Assembly (NCBI RefSeq): GCF_002993325.1
Contig: NZ_PVNO01000025.1
Span: 434,001 to 498,000 of the forward strand
DNA from: Alteromonas gracilis
Lineage (GTDB): Bacteria; Pseudomonadota; Gammaproteobacteria; Enterobacterales; Alteromonadaceae
Direction: 5' to 3'
DNA length: 64,000 nt
The stretch's first letter is position 1, and each line of letters begins with the position of its first letter. The notes under the pieces were generated by a model, which saw only the letters and a program-made list of their open reading frames with translations, searched no databases and was not told the DNA's origin. Shown one piece after another: positions 8,336-15,674 of the stretch. The translations under genes and the position numbers were made by a program.

Positions 8336-10447
8336 GTGACTCCTATTACTAAATCATTTCAGTATGGACAGCATACTGTAACTCTAGAGACGGGTGTAAT
8401 TGCTCGTCAGGCAACAGCTGCGGTTCTTGCGAGCATGGACGATACGTCTGTACTGGTAACAGTAGTTGGTAAAAAAGAAGCCAAGCCAGATCAAGACTTC
8501 TTCCCTCTAACAGTTAACTACCAAGAAAAAGCATACGCTGCGGGTAAAATCCCAGGTGGTTTCTTCAAGCGTGAAGGCCGTCCATCTGAAGGCGAAACAT
8601 TGACTGCGCGTCTTATCGACCGTCCAATTCGCCCATTATTCCCAGAAGGTTTCAAAAACGAAGTACAGGTTGTTGTTACTGTAATGTCTGCTAACCCAGA
8701 TATCCCTACAGACATCATCTCTATGATTGGTACTTCAGCAGCTCTTGCTATCTCTGGTATTCCTTTCAACGGCCCAATTGGTGCGGCTCGTGTAGGTTAT
8801 ACCAACGGTGAATACATTCTAAATACACGCGCAGAAGAGCAAGCTGAAAGCCAGCTTGACCTTGTTGTTGCGGGTACTGAAGGTGCAGTACTTATGGTTG
8901 AATCAGAAGCTGACGTGCTTTCTGAAGATACTATGCTTGGTGCGGTAATGTTCGGTCACGAGCAACTTCAAACGGTTGTTAAAGCAGTGAACGAGTTTGC
9001 TGCTGAAGTTGGCACTGAGAAGTGGGACTGGGCACCAGAAGCAGAAAACACTGCGCTTAAAGACAAAGTTAAAGCACTAGCTGAAGCTGAAATGACAGCG
9101 GCTTACCAGATTTCTGACAAGCTAGAGCGTAAAGACGCGGTAACTGCAGCCACTGAAAAAGCATTAGAAGCTATCCTTGCTGAAGACGAAGAACAAGACA
9201 AAAAAGAAGTACTAGATCTTCTTCACGAACTTGAGTCTGACGTTGTACGTTCACGCATCCTTTCTGGCGCGCCACGTATCGACGGTCGTGAGCCTGCAAT
9301 GATTCGTGCACTAGACGTAGCAACTGGCATTCTTCCTCGTACTCACGGTTCTGCACTATTTACCCGTGGTGAAACACAGGCAATTGTTGCTGCTACTTTA
9401 GGTACAGAGCGTGACGCACAGATGATTGACGAGCTTCAAGGTAAGCGCGACAGCCGTTTCATGCTTCACTACAACTTCCCTCCATACTGTGTTGGTGAAA
9501 CCGGTATGATTGGTTCGCCTAAGCGTCGTGAAATTGGTCACGGTCGTCTAGCGAAGCGTGGTATTCAAGCAGTAATGCCAAGTGAAGAAGAATTCCCGTA
9601 CGTAGTACGTGTGGTTTCTGAAATCACAGAATCAAACGGTTCATCTTCAATGGCGTCGGTATGTGGTACATCACTAGCGCTTATGGATGCGGGTGTTCCA
9701 ATTAAAGCGTCTGTTGCGGGTATCGCAATGGGCCTAGTTAAGAGTGACGACAACTTTGTTGTACTTTCAGACATCCTTGGTGACGAAGATCACCTTGGCG
9801 ACATGGACTTTAAAGTAGCGGGTACTACCGACGGTATTACTGCACTTCAAATGGACATTAAGATTGAAGGTATTACTAAAGAAATCATGCAAATTGCGCT
9901 TAAACAAGCAAAAGAAGCACGTTTGCACATTCTTAAAGTAATGGACGAAGCGATTGGCGGTCACCGTGAAGAGCTAAGTGAATTTGCTCCACGCATTTAC
10001 ACAATGAAGATTGATCAAGACAAGATTCGTGACGTTATCGGTAAAGGCGGCGCAATGATCCGTCAAATTACTGAAGAGTCTGACACTAACATCGAGATTG
10101 AAGACGACGGTACTATCAAAATCTTCGCGACAGAGCGTGCGAAAGCAGACATCGCTATTAGCAAGATTGAGCAAGTAACGGCTGAAATTGAAGTTGGTAA
10201 GACTTACAACGGTAAGATTACACGTATTGTAGACTTCGGTGCGTTTGTAGAAGTTCTTCCAGGTAAAGAAGGTCTTGTTCACATTTCACAAATCGCTCAC
10301 GAGCGTGTGAATAAGGTAACTGACTACCTTAAAGAAGGTGAAATGGTTGACGTTAAGGTTATGGAAATCGACCGCCAGAACCGTGTACGTTTAAGCATTA
10401 AAGAGCTTCTAGAAAAGCCTGCGCCTAAGTCTGACGACGCAGAGTAA
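8336..10447 (+). CDS. pnp: Polynucleotide phosphorylase
   Basis: 3'-5' phosphorolytic exoribonuclease and degradosome component. It is 703 aa with the full order: first RNase PH domain (1-~210), an all-alpha linker, a second RNase PH domain (~310-550) with [22 protein letters not shown] and the catalytic region around [15 protein letters not shown], then a KH domain ([14 protein letters not shown]) and a C-terminal S1 domain ([20 protein letters not shown]). The start is GTG 8336 with AAAGGA ahead; family alignment ([19 protein letters not shown]) supports it. The gene ends at a strong terminator. Confidence 0.96.
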   Translation: MTPITKSFQYGQHTVTLETGVIARQATAAVLASMDDTSVLVTVVGKKEAKPDQDFFPLTVNYQEKAYAAGKIPGGFFKREGRPSEGETLTARLIDRPIRPLFPEGFKNEVQVVVTVMSANPDIPTDIISMIGTSAALAISGIPFNGPIGAARVGYTNGEYILNTRAEEQAESQLDLVVAGTEGAVLMVESEADVLSEDTMLGAVMFGHEQLQTVVKAVNEFAAEVGTEKWDWAPEAENTALKDKVKALAEAEMTAAYQISDKLERKDAVTAATEKALEAILAEDEEQDKKEVLDLLHELESDVVRSRILSGAPRIDGREPAMIRALDVATGILPRTHGSALFTRGETQAIVAATLGTERDAQMIDELQGKRDSRFMLHYNFPPYCVGETGMIGSPKRREIGHGRLAKRGIQAVMPSEEEFPYVVRVVSEITESNGSSSMASVCGTSLALMDAGVPIKASVAGIAMGLVKSDDNFVVLSDILGDEDHLGDMDFKVAGTTDGITALQMDIKIEGITKEIMQIALKQAKEARLHILKVMDEAIGGHREELSEFAPRIYTMKIDQDKIRDVIGKGGAMIRQITEESDTNIEIEDDGTIKIFATERAKADIAISKIEQVTAEIEVGKTYNGKITRIVDFGAFVEVLPGKEGLVHISQIAHERVNKVTDYLKEGEMVDVKVMEIDRQNRVRLSIKELLEKPAPKSDDAE

Positions 10448-10486
10448 TAGCAATTAGGTTTTAAACCTAGTTAGTTATGTTTAAGT

Positions 10487-10512
10487 AAAAAGGGAGCTTG
10501 GCTCCCTTTTTT
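10487..10512 (+). terminator. Rho-independent terminator after pnp
   Basis: AAAAAGGGAGC (10487-10497), loop TTG, GCTCCCTTTTTT (10501-10512). The stem is a perfect inverted repeat with the T-run at its foot. Confidence 0.92.
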
Positions 10513-10609
10513 CGTTATAGGTTTTAAAAGAGATAACGGGTTGGGTTTTTACTTGTTAATCCACACATTTAAACCATAACGAAAAGCGCTATTTTAGAGG
10601 TATTAAACT

Positions 10610-10903
10610 ATGGATAAGCAAACGCAAACCGAAGTAGAAGCAGCGGTATTCCGCCGCCTAGTAGAACACCTAGACGCAAATAAAGACGTTCAGAACATCG
10701 ACCTGATGATTTTGGCGGATTTCTGCCGTAACTGCTTGGCGAAATGGTATTCAGCTGCTGCAAGCGAGCAGGGCGCTGATATCGACTATGAAGCCGCACG
10801 CGAAGTGGTATACAAAATGCCGTATTCAGAGTGGAAAGAGAAGCACCAGCTTCCTGCTACTGATGAGCAGCTTGAAAGGCTAGCTGCTAGGCAGAAGAAG
10901 TAA
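10610..10903 (+). CDS. DUF1244 family protein
   Basis: A 97-residue protein with the conserved core of the DUF1244 family (QNIDLMILADFCRNCLAKWY, then YEAAREVVYKMPYSEWKEKH). Cys residues in FCRNCL and the Trp/Tyr positions are typical. The function is not known in the family. It has its own promoter region after the pnp terminator and its own terminator, so it is monocistronic. It marks the left edge of the accessory region. Confidence 0.85.
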   Translation: MDKQTQTEVEAAVFRRLVEHLDANKDVQNIDLMILADFCRNCLAKWYSAAASEQGADIDYEAAREVVYKMPYSEWKEKHQLPATDEQLERLAARQKK

Positions 10904-10922
10904 CAATTGATATGTATTTAAG

Positions 10923-10946
10923 AAGCCAGCGAAAGCTGGCTTTTTT
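10923..10946 (+). terminator. Rho-independent terminator after the DUF1244 gene
   Basis: AAGCCAGC (10923-10930), GAAA tetraloop, GCTGGCTT (10935-10942), then Ts to 10946. It is a very stable GNRA-looped hairpin. Confidence 0.92.
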
Positions 10947-11159
10947 GTGCTTGGCAGCGTGAAAAACACCAAAATCACCTGCACGCTGATGTGTTATATT
11001 TAAAATATTAGCAACAAATGATTTTACGATCTTTTCTTTATTTTACTGGTGGTTATGGTTTAAAGTAGTGAGCAATAAAATGAACAAATACCCGAAAGTG
11101 GTGTGGATTAGCATGACGGTTTGGGGACGAGTAAGCTGTTATACGCAAATGGAATTAAT

Positions 11160-12521
11160 ATGCATATCAATAAAGTAATAAGTTACAACTCTGCTTGGCA
11201 GATTCTTAAGGAAAAGGATGATGCATACAATGAAATATTTGAAGCAGTAAGCAGGATTAATAAAGAATTATTACAAAATCCCAACTACTCTAGACCACCT
11301 TACAGAACAGATAATGAGAATGTAGTTGAAATAACACCTTTTTCATTTCATCGGTGCTGGGAAACACTCATGGAAGAGCTAGGCTGGGGTAGCTATCGTA
11401 TGATATCGGATACTCCTGGCGGTATAAATATTTATGTTAGAAACCTCAAGCACCGTGTGGCGACAAAAATGATGGCATCTGACCGCATGATGATGTTTCC
11501 TAATTGGTTGTTAGTCGAAACACCTAAAGTTGTAAACACGGAATATTGCGATCTTTATATTCTTATTGTCCCAATGGATTCTGAAAAAGATATCTATGAA
11601 GATCCTAGAAGAATGAGGCCTCACTTTTACTTTGAAAAATGCCTTGCTCAATTAACAGATTTACTACCCTTAAACCAGAGTGAACCTTTTCTTGTGCTAG
11701 GTATATCTAGCCAAGCAACTCCTTTAGATATTATAGAGTTTGAACCAAATGATTCCCCTAATGTAATCGAGCGTGTTTTAGAATTTCCAAAAGAACACTA
11801 CCAAGCTGGTATTGGAATACTTTCATATTTCGGTGAAATAATTAAACAGAAATATCCGGATATAGATGTAAAGGTCCGTATTGAACAAGATGGTAGCATT
11901 GTTAGGTTAATAATCGATACACCTGATGGAGCAAGAGATATAATAGAGAAAACATTAGAAGACTATGCATTAGTTGTTACGAATCAATCTCCACCTGAAA
12001 CTCTATTAGAAGACAAACTACAAATTCATGCATTGTCGAACAAGTTATCGCTAGCGGAGCTTGAGGTAAGGCAAACTAGAGATCTTATGCAAATATCTGA
12101 AAGCCACTATCATAGTAGAATACATACGCTTGAGGACGAAGTAAGATTTCTCAAAGAGCAAGTTGGTCGACAAATGCATCATATGAATAGATCACAAGAC
12201 CTATTGTTTCGCCAAACAGAAAAAGAAGAAAAAGTCATGCTAGCTCAAATAGAAAGTTCTAGTAGAACTGTTGAAGAACTAATTCAAGACGCGTGGAATA
12301 GTGCAGAATTGAGGAATGCTTTAACTCAAATAAACCGGGTCCTTACAGACGGCGCGACAGACAATGATGAACCTGCCACAAAAGAAGCGCTCATTACTGT
12401 TAGAGATGTATCTTCGGATGTTTTTGAAGATTTGTCAGAAGCGCTTAAGAATACAATGTATGGTGTCAGTGGAAATATTGTTTTTCAATGGCTTCAGCAA
12501 ATTGCAAACTTAATCGCTTAA
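11160..12521 (+). CDS. BglII-fold-like protein with C-terminal coiled coil (probable cassette gene)
   Basis: A 453-residue soluble protein. Residues ~1-190 follow the layout of BglII-type restriction enzymes: an opening ISYNSAWQILKE, a helix, a central region (HRVATKMMASDRMMMFPNW), CDLYILIVPM and YFEKCLAQLTDLLPLNQSEP ahead of a strand. The acidic and Glu-x-Gln catalytic residues of that family are not seen at the matching place, so it may bind rather than cut. Residues ~290-390 form a Leu/Glu/Arg-rich coiled coil. ATG 11160 (GGA ahead) is preferred to TTG 11121. The gene is AT-richer than pnp, and an attC-like site begins three bases after its stop. The family link is inference. Confidence 0.5.
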   Translation: MHINKVISYNSAWQILKEKDDAYNEIFEAVSRINKELLQNPNYSRPPYRTDNENVVEITPFSFHRCWETLMEELGWGSYRMISDTPGGINIYVRNLKHRVATKMMASDRMMMFPNWLLVETPKVVNTEYCDLYILIVPMDSEKDIYEDPRRMRPHFYFEKCLAQLTDLLPLNQSEPFLVLGISSQATPLDIIEFEPNDSPNVIERVLEFPKEHYQAGIGILSYFGEIIKQKYPDIDVKVRIEQDGSIVRLIIDTPDGARDIIEKTLEDYALVVTNQSPPETLLEDKLQIHALSNKLSLAELEVRQTRDLMQISESHYHSRIHTLEDEVRFLKEQVGRQMHHMNRSQDLLFRQTEKEEKVMLAQIESSSRTVEELIQDAWNSAELRNALTQINRVLTDGATDNDEPATKEALITVRDVSSDVFEDLSEALKNTMYGVSGNIVFQWLQQIANLIA

Positions 12522-12523
12522 TC

Positions 12524-12584
12524 GTATAACAAATTCGTCAATTAGGACGCTCGCAGGCTCGCGCCTATTACGAAAACGTTATGA
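12524..12584 (+). other. attC-like integron recombination site 1
   Basis: A 61-bp imperfect palindrome between two genes. The outer boxes are GTATAAC (12524-12530) and GTTATGA (12578-12584). The inner arms are TTCGTCAATTAGG and CGCCTATTACGAA, which pair except for an unpaired C, as expected of the extrahelical bases of attC. It starts three bases after one stop codon and ends 16 bases before the next ATG, which is normal cassette spacing. Confidence 0.7.
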
Positions 12585-12599
12585 ATCAAGGACGAAATT

Positions 12600-12863
12600 A
12601 TGTACATCTTTGAAATAATAAAACCCGGTACATGGTTAGACTATGAAGATCGTGATTGGTTGTGGGAAATCGAAGGTATTTTACGTAGTTTGGAAAGTCA
12701 GTTTTATGAGGCTAACCTTGCGCTAAACATGTTTCTTCACTCCATACAGAGAGATCGTAATTCTCATTCACAAGAAAAGTGGGAAGCGGAATCCAACCGC
12801 CGCTCTGAGATTCGACGTGAAGTTGAGGCGAAGTATGACAATCCTCACAATCACGAGGACTAA
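12600..12863 (+). CDS. Hypothetical cassette protein, 87 aa
   Basis: Small soluble protein rich in Trp, Glu and Arg (contains DYEDRDWLWEIEGILRSLE), predicted helical, with a charged C-terminus (DNPHNHED). No family is recognised. AAGGA lies seven bases before the ATG. It sits between two attC-like sites (ends 12584 and begins 13022), so it is best read as the gene of a mobile integron cassette. Two copies of the GACAGGCAT repeat lie between its stop and the next attC. Confidence 0.6.
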   Translation: MYIFEIIKPGTWLDYEDRDWLWEIEGILRSLESQFYEANLALNMFLHSIQRDRNSHSQEKWEAESNRRSEIRREVEAKYDNPHNHED

Positions 12864-12917
12864 AAGAGACAGGCATGTTTCTGTAAAAGCCTAATTAAGA
12901 CAGGCATGTTTCAGTTA
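12858..12917 (+). repeat. Two copies of the GACAGGCAT repeat
   Basis: Cores at 12868-12876 and 12899-12907, 31 bases apart, in the forms AGAGACAGGCATGTTTCTGT and TTAAGACAGGCATGTTTCAG. They belong to the repeat family around the transposase gene at 14431-15408. A poorer relative (AACAGGCGTGTT) lies near 12974. Confidence 0.75.
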
Positions 12918-13021
12918 TGAGTTTGTTCGGGAGAAAGTTATTTTTGACCAGTATTACTTCATTAATAGTGTAAACAGGCGTGTTAATTATCAGGGCTTGA
13001 TTAAGAGTATCTATTAAATAC

Positions 13022-13091
13022 ACTAACAAGGCGCTGCTACGGAAAATTTACTCGCTGTCGCTCCCAAATTTTCGCAAAGCGCGGCGTTAGT
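13022..13091 (+). other. attC-like integron recombination site 2
   Basis: A 70-bp imperfect palindrome. The outer boxes are ACTAAC (13022-13027) and GTTAGT (13086-13091). The inner arms include GGCGCTGCTACGGAAAATTT and AAATTTTCGCAAAGCGC. The two arms pair well except for a few unpaired bases, and a short GC-rich loop region joins them. The next gene starts 16 bases after it with a strong ribosome site. Confidence 0.8.
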
Positions 13092-13106
13092 TTTCTTGGA
13101 GGACCT

Positions 13107-13358
13107 ATGGATTACTATGATTTATTCATTCAAGAATTAGTCAAATATTCACCGAAATTCATAGGTTCAGCCTTATTGCTAGGACTTGGATGGGTAATAG
13201 GTAAAAGAATCACTCATTACTGGAATTACCGAAAATCCAAACAAGAGCTAGATTTAGAGGCATCTAAGAACTTCCAGTCACTTTATGGCGAGTTTTTTGA
13301 AATTTGGAAACTATGGAATTATTACAGTCGTGATGTTGGTAAGGAAAATACTAAATAA
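13107..13358 (+). CDS. Small membrane-anchored hypothetical protein, 83 aa (cassette gene)
   Basis: One membrane segment near the N-terminus (FIGSALLLGLGWVIGKRI, about residues 18-35), followed by a basic, helical tail (KSKQELDLEASKNFQSLYGE). GGAGGA lies just before the ATG. It directly follows an attC-like site, so it is the first ORF of its cassette. No family is recognised. Confidence 0.6.
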   Translation: MDYYDLFIQELVKYSPKFIGSALLLGLGWVIGKRITHYWNYRKSKQELDLEASKNFQSLYGEFFEIWKLWNYYSRDVGKENTK

Positions 13359-13690
13359 GACAGGCATCTTTCTTTTCTAGAAAAACAAGACAGGCTCATT
13401 TGTGCACTTCTCTAGGCACATTAAGTCGCCATGCCCACCTGTCTGAGTCTTTTATAGAAATAGACTAATAAGACAATCATCCTTTTTAGTATGTTTCCGA
13501 ACCTAAGCAGGACATTATGTTCCTGCCCTCGGCTAAACAAGACAGGCATCTTTGTGTAGCGTTAAATACACCGGACTAAACAAGACAGGCATGGTTCTGC
13601 ATTGGACTAAACAAGACAGTCATCTTTTTACAACGGCATACATGTGAGACTAAAAGAGACAGGCATGTTTCTGTATAAAGTTATTAATTT
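13350..13690 (+). repeat. Cluster of GACAGGCAT repeats in a gene-free stretch
   Basis: This 340-bp stretch holds no gene. It carries seven plus-strand copies with cores at 13359 (GACAGGCAT), 13389 (GACAGGCTCAT), 13472 (GACAATCAT), 13541, 13584, 13615 (GACAGTCAT) and 13658. The fuller consensus is GACTAAACAAGACAGGCAT followed by CTTT or GTTT and CTGT. Successive copies from 13541 lie 43, 31 and 43 bases apart. A degenerate reversed copy (ATGCCCACCTGTC) lies at 13431-13443. Confidence 0.85.
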
Positions 13691-13714
13691 TTTGCTTCTT
13701 ATGCGTTGGAGAAC

Positions 13715-14023
13715 TTATAAATAAAATGACAAATGGTTTTCAGGTAGTTGTGATTGACCGAGTATAGCTACGACCAAAATAAAGCCGTCTTCTATTGTAA
13801 AGTAAGCCGTGTGTTTGCCTACAGGAAAGTAAAACCCGTTTGGGTAAATTTCATCACAACTTCGACCTACGGCAGGGTTATCCGCAAGCATCTGAAATCC
13901 ACTTAGTAATGTATCTTTGTTGTTGCGCCACTGCACTTCAGAGAAATTGCTAACGGAATAGCTTTTGATTTTTCGCAAATGAGCCTGAGCTAGTTTACTT
14001 ATTTTGTATTTATTCTTCTGCAT
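13715..14023 (-). CDS. ParE/RelE-superfamily toxin
   Basis: A 102-residue protein of the ParE-type toxin fold: basic N-terminus (KYKISKLAQAHLRKIKSYS), NPAVGRSCDEIYPNGFYFPVGKH and the C-terminal strand ILVVAILGQSQLPENHL, all typical of stand-alone ParE toxins that act on DNA gyrase. Some members of the fold instead cleave mRNA, so the target is inferred. The gene starts seven bases after the antitoxin stop on the same strand. It is transcribed against most genes of the region. Confidence 0.85.
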   Translation of the reverse strand: MQKNKYKISKLAQAHLRKIKSYSVSNFSEVQWRNNKDTLLSGFQMLADNPAVGRSCDEIYPNGFYFPVGKHTAYFTIEDGFILVVAILGQSQLPENHLSFYL

Positions 14024-14029
14024 AACTGT

Positions 14030-14272
14030 TTATAAGGCGTTCAGAAAATCTTCGCCATCAACGGCATTACCTTGTGCTAGGCCTTGTTTGGCTGCTTCGA
14101 AGCAATGTTTGAGGTAGTCAGCTTTCATTGCTTCTAGCTCTTCATAATCTCTAATAGACATTACAACTACGGCATCTTTGTTGTTTTTGCTAATCTTGAC
14201 TGGCTCGCGCTGGGCACTAAGAAGTAACTCACCAAAATTACGTTTGGCGTCATTTGCCGTTAATGTGTGCAT
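14030..14272 (-). CDS. Phd/YefM-family antitoxin
   Basis: 80 residues. The N-terminal part (LTANDAKRNFGELLLSAQREPVKISKN, then AVVVMSIRDYEELEAMK) is the DNA-binding Phd/YefM domain. The C-terminal tail, ending GNAVDGEDFLNAL, would wrap the toxin. GGAG precedes the ATG. It neutralises the ParE-like toxin encoded next and, as in the family, should repress its own promoter. Operator-like palindromes overlap that promoter (14304-14352). Confidence 0.88.
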   Translation of the reverse strand: MHTLTANDAKRNFGELLLSAQREPVKISKNNKDAVVVMSIRDYEELEAMKADYLKHCFEAAKQGLAQGNAVDGEDFLNAL

Positions 14273-14303
14273 GATTAATCTCCAAATCCGAAGTAAGACT
14301 GAG

Positions 14304-14352
14304 ATTATAGTTAATCGTACGAAATGGTCAATTTAATCAAATCGTGCGATTT
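14304..14352 (-). promoter_or_regulatory. Toxin-antitoxin promoter with paired operators
   Basis: On the minus strand TTGACC (14326-14331) and TATAAT (14304-14309) stand 16 bp apart. The palindrome TCGTACGA (14315-14322) lies between them. A second one, TCGTGCGA (14342-14349, inside AAATCGTGCGATTT), lies 27 bp upstream. This arrangement suits co-operative repression by an antitoxin or an antitoxin-toxin complex. Confidence 0.7.
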
Positions 14353-14381
14353 GTGCGAAAGGTAAACTTACTGATAAAAAA

Positions 14382-15513
14382 GACAGGCATCTTTCTGTAT
14401 GTAAGTTTCGCTCGCTATTTAACTGCAAAGCTAACCAAGTAATCGCATCGCACTTTGTCGGCCTTGAACCCGTTGCTGATGTTGATTCTGCGCGTATTGC
14501 TCTAAATGAGTCACCTTGCCAGCGGCGTGCTTAAAGCAGGTTTCAAACTGCGTCGTTAAAGTTATCCAATGTTCGTGTTCAATATTGAGACGGTCTAAAA
14601 TAGGGGCTAGGTTATGCTGAACCTTGCCGCGTTTATTTGGATGAAAATATCGGCTGGTTATATCTACAAGCTGTAAGTAGTCTGGAAGAGAAAAAGGTAA
14701 ACCGTGCGGCATCTCTTGCCTTGGATTGCCTGCAAAAGGCATAAGTCTTTTCGGTGTTTTGCCTACCTTGGCTGCGTTAATTCGGTATTTAATACTGGTA
14801 TGGTCCGATGTTTCAGGATTTTTGGCCATCTTTGCTCGTACTGGGTTTAAATCAACATAAGCCATACAGGCGGCAAGGGCCGACTCATCCAATAGCGCTT
14901 GTGATTTAAACCGTCCTTCCCAAAAATGCCCTGTGCAGTTGTCTTCTTTATTCGCGGCCCTGGCAATGTATTCATTCAGTGCACGCATAAGCCAGCTGAT
15001 ATCAAATAGCCTTTTACGCCATACTTCAGCCGTCAACTCCACTGTTTTAATTTGGGTTTCACGTAATTCTTTACGTGAATCTGCTGACATGTAGCGCTGC
15101 GAGAGTAATGTGCCTTTGTACAGTCTGTGCCAACGTTGAATCACGTCCTCTGTACTTAGTGCGTCTGCTTTCTCTTTGTTTACGTGTAATACTAGGTGCG
15201 TATGATTACTCATTACCGCATAAGCACATACATCAATGGCGAACACTTCACTTAGAACATGAATACGGTCTTCTACCCATTGGCGACGATGTTCAAAGCT
15301 TCTACCGTTTTCCTCACCACATAAATAGGCACGACGAACACAGCGGGAAATACAGTGATAATAGGGCGTGTCCGATAAACTAATTTGTGACTTTCGGGCT
15401 TTAGGCATTGCATCTGTCTTACTCTGATTAACTTGTTCAGCAGTTTGAATAGGGATTTAGATTAAGGAAAGTGTACGAGGGGACAGTTTGACTGTTTTCA
15501 AATTATGCCTGTC
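14382..15513. mobile_element. RAYT transposase unit bounded by inverted repeat copies
   Basis: The transposase gene is flanked by a plus-oriented GACAGGCAT copy at 14382-14390, downstream of its stop, and a reversed copy (ATGCCTGTC) at 15505-15513, upstream of its start. The copies face each other in inverted orientation about 1.1 kb apart. The ends are inferred from these repeats, and no target duplication was identified. Confidence 0.45.
14431..15408 (-). CDS. REP-associated tyrosine transposase (RAYT, Y1 HUH type)
   Basis: 325 residues. The Y1-transposase domain opens SDTPYYHCISRCVRRAYLCG. The HUH metal motif is SNHTHLVLHV (H69, H71). The conserved GHFWEGRFKSQALL is followed by AYVDLNPVRAKM, where Y184 is a candidate catalytic tyrosine. 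A C-terminal extension of about 120 residues makes it one of the longer RAYT-type proteins. Such enzymes nick and move or multiply short palindromic repeats. The many GACAGGCAT repeats around this gene are its likely substrates, by inference. Confidence 0.85.
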   Translation of the reverse strand: MPKARKSQISLSDTPYYHCISRCVRRAYLCGEENGRSFEHRRQWVEDRIHVLSEVFAIDVCAYAVMSNHTHLVLHVNKEKADALSTEDVIQRWHRLYKGTLLSQRYMSADSRKELRETQIKTVELTAEVWRKRLFDISWLMRALNEYIARAANKEDNCTGHFWEGRFKSQALLDESALAACMAYVDLNPVRAKMAKNPETSDHTSIKYRINAAKVGKTPKRLMPFAGNPRQEMPHGLPFSLPDYLQLVDITSRYFHPNKRGKVQHNLAPILDRLNIEHEHWITLTTQFETCFKHAAGKVTHLEQYAQNQHQQRVQGRQSAMRLLG

Positions 15514-15620
15514 TTGATTAACTAACTGTTGAAAAATCGTTAGAGACACCATGTTACAAATTGGTTAAAGCTCTAAGCTTAGAATTTGATTAAACTAGAT
15601 TTAACATGACAGGCATATTT
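15500..15620. repeat. Two GACAGGCAT repeats in opposite orientation
   Basis: A reversed core (ATGCCTGTC) lies at 15505-15513 within AATTATGCCTGTCTTGATTA. A direct core lies at 15608-15616 (TGACAGGCATATTTGTGT). They lie between the transposase and serine-hydrolase genes, and the first forms the right boundary of the transposase unit. Confidence 0.75.
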
Positions 15621-15674
15621 GTGTCTTTCCTTTTATTGATATTTTAACAAGATGCGCTTTAAGGCCTGGGTTAA

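Noticed and set aside
10455..10469. TAGGTTTTAAACCTA after pnp as an operator
   Set aside because: Short AT-rich palindrome immediately before a strong terminator; no reason to assign a function.
11121..11159. TTG 11121 as the start of the BglII-like gene
   Set aside because: ATG 11160 has a GGA at usable spacing. The extra 13 residues lie over a GTTATACG sequence that resembles a cassette junction.
11079..11177. 32-codon frame starting ATG 11079
   Set aside because: No ribosome site, no recognisable product, and it overlaps the start of the larger gene in another frame.
12971..12984. AACAGGCGTGTT as a further member of the repeat family
   Set aside because: It lacks the GACAG core and the flanking CTAAACAA, so it is too weak to count.
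13350..13690. CRISPR-like array
   Set aside because: The repeats are short, degenerate and unevenly spaced (30-83 bases). Spacers are of mixed length, one copy nearby is reversed, and no cas gene is present.
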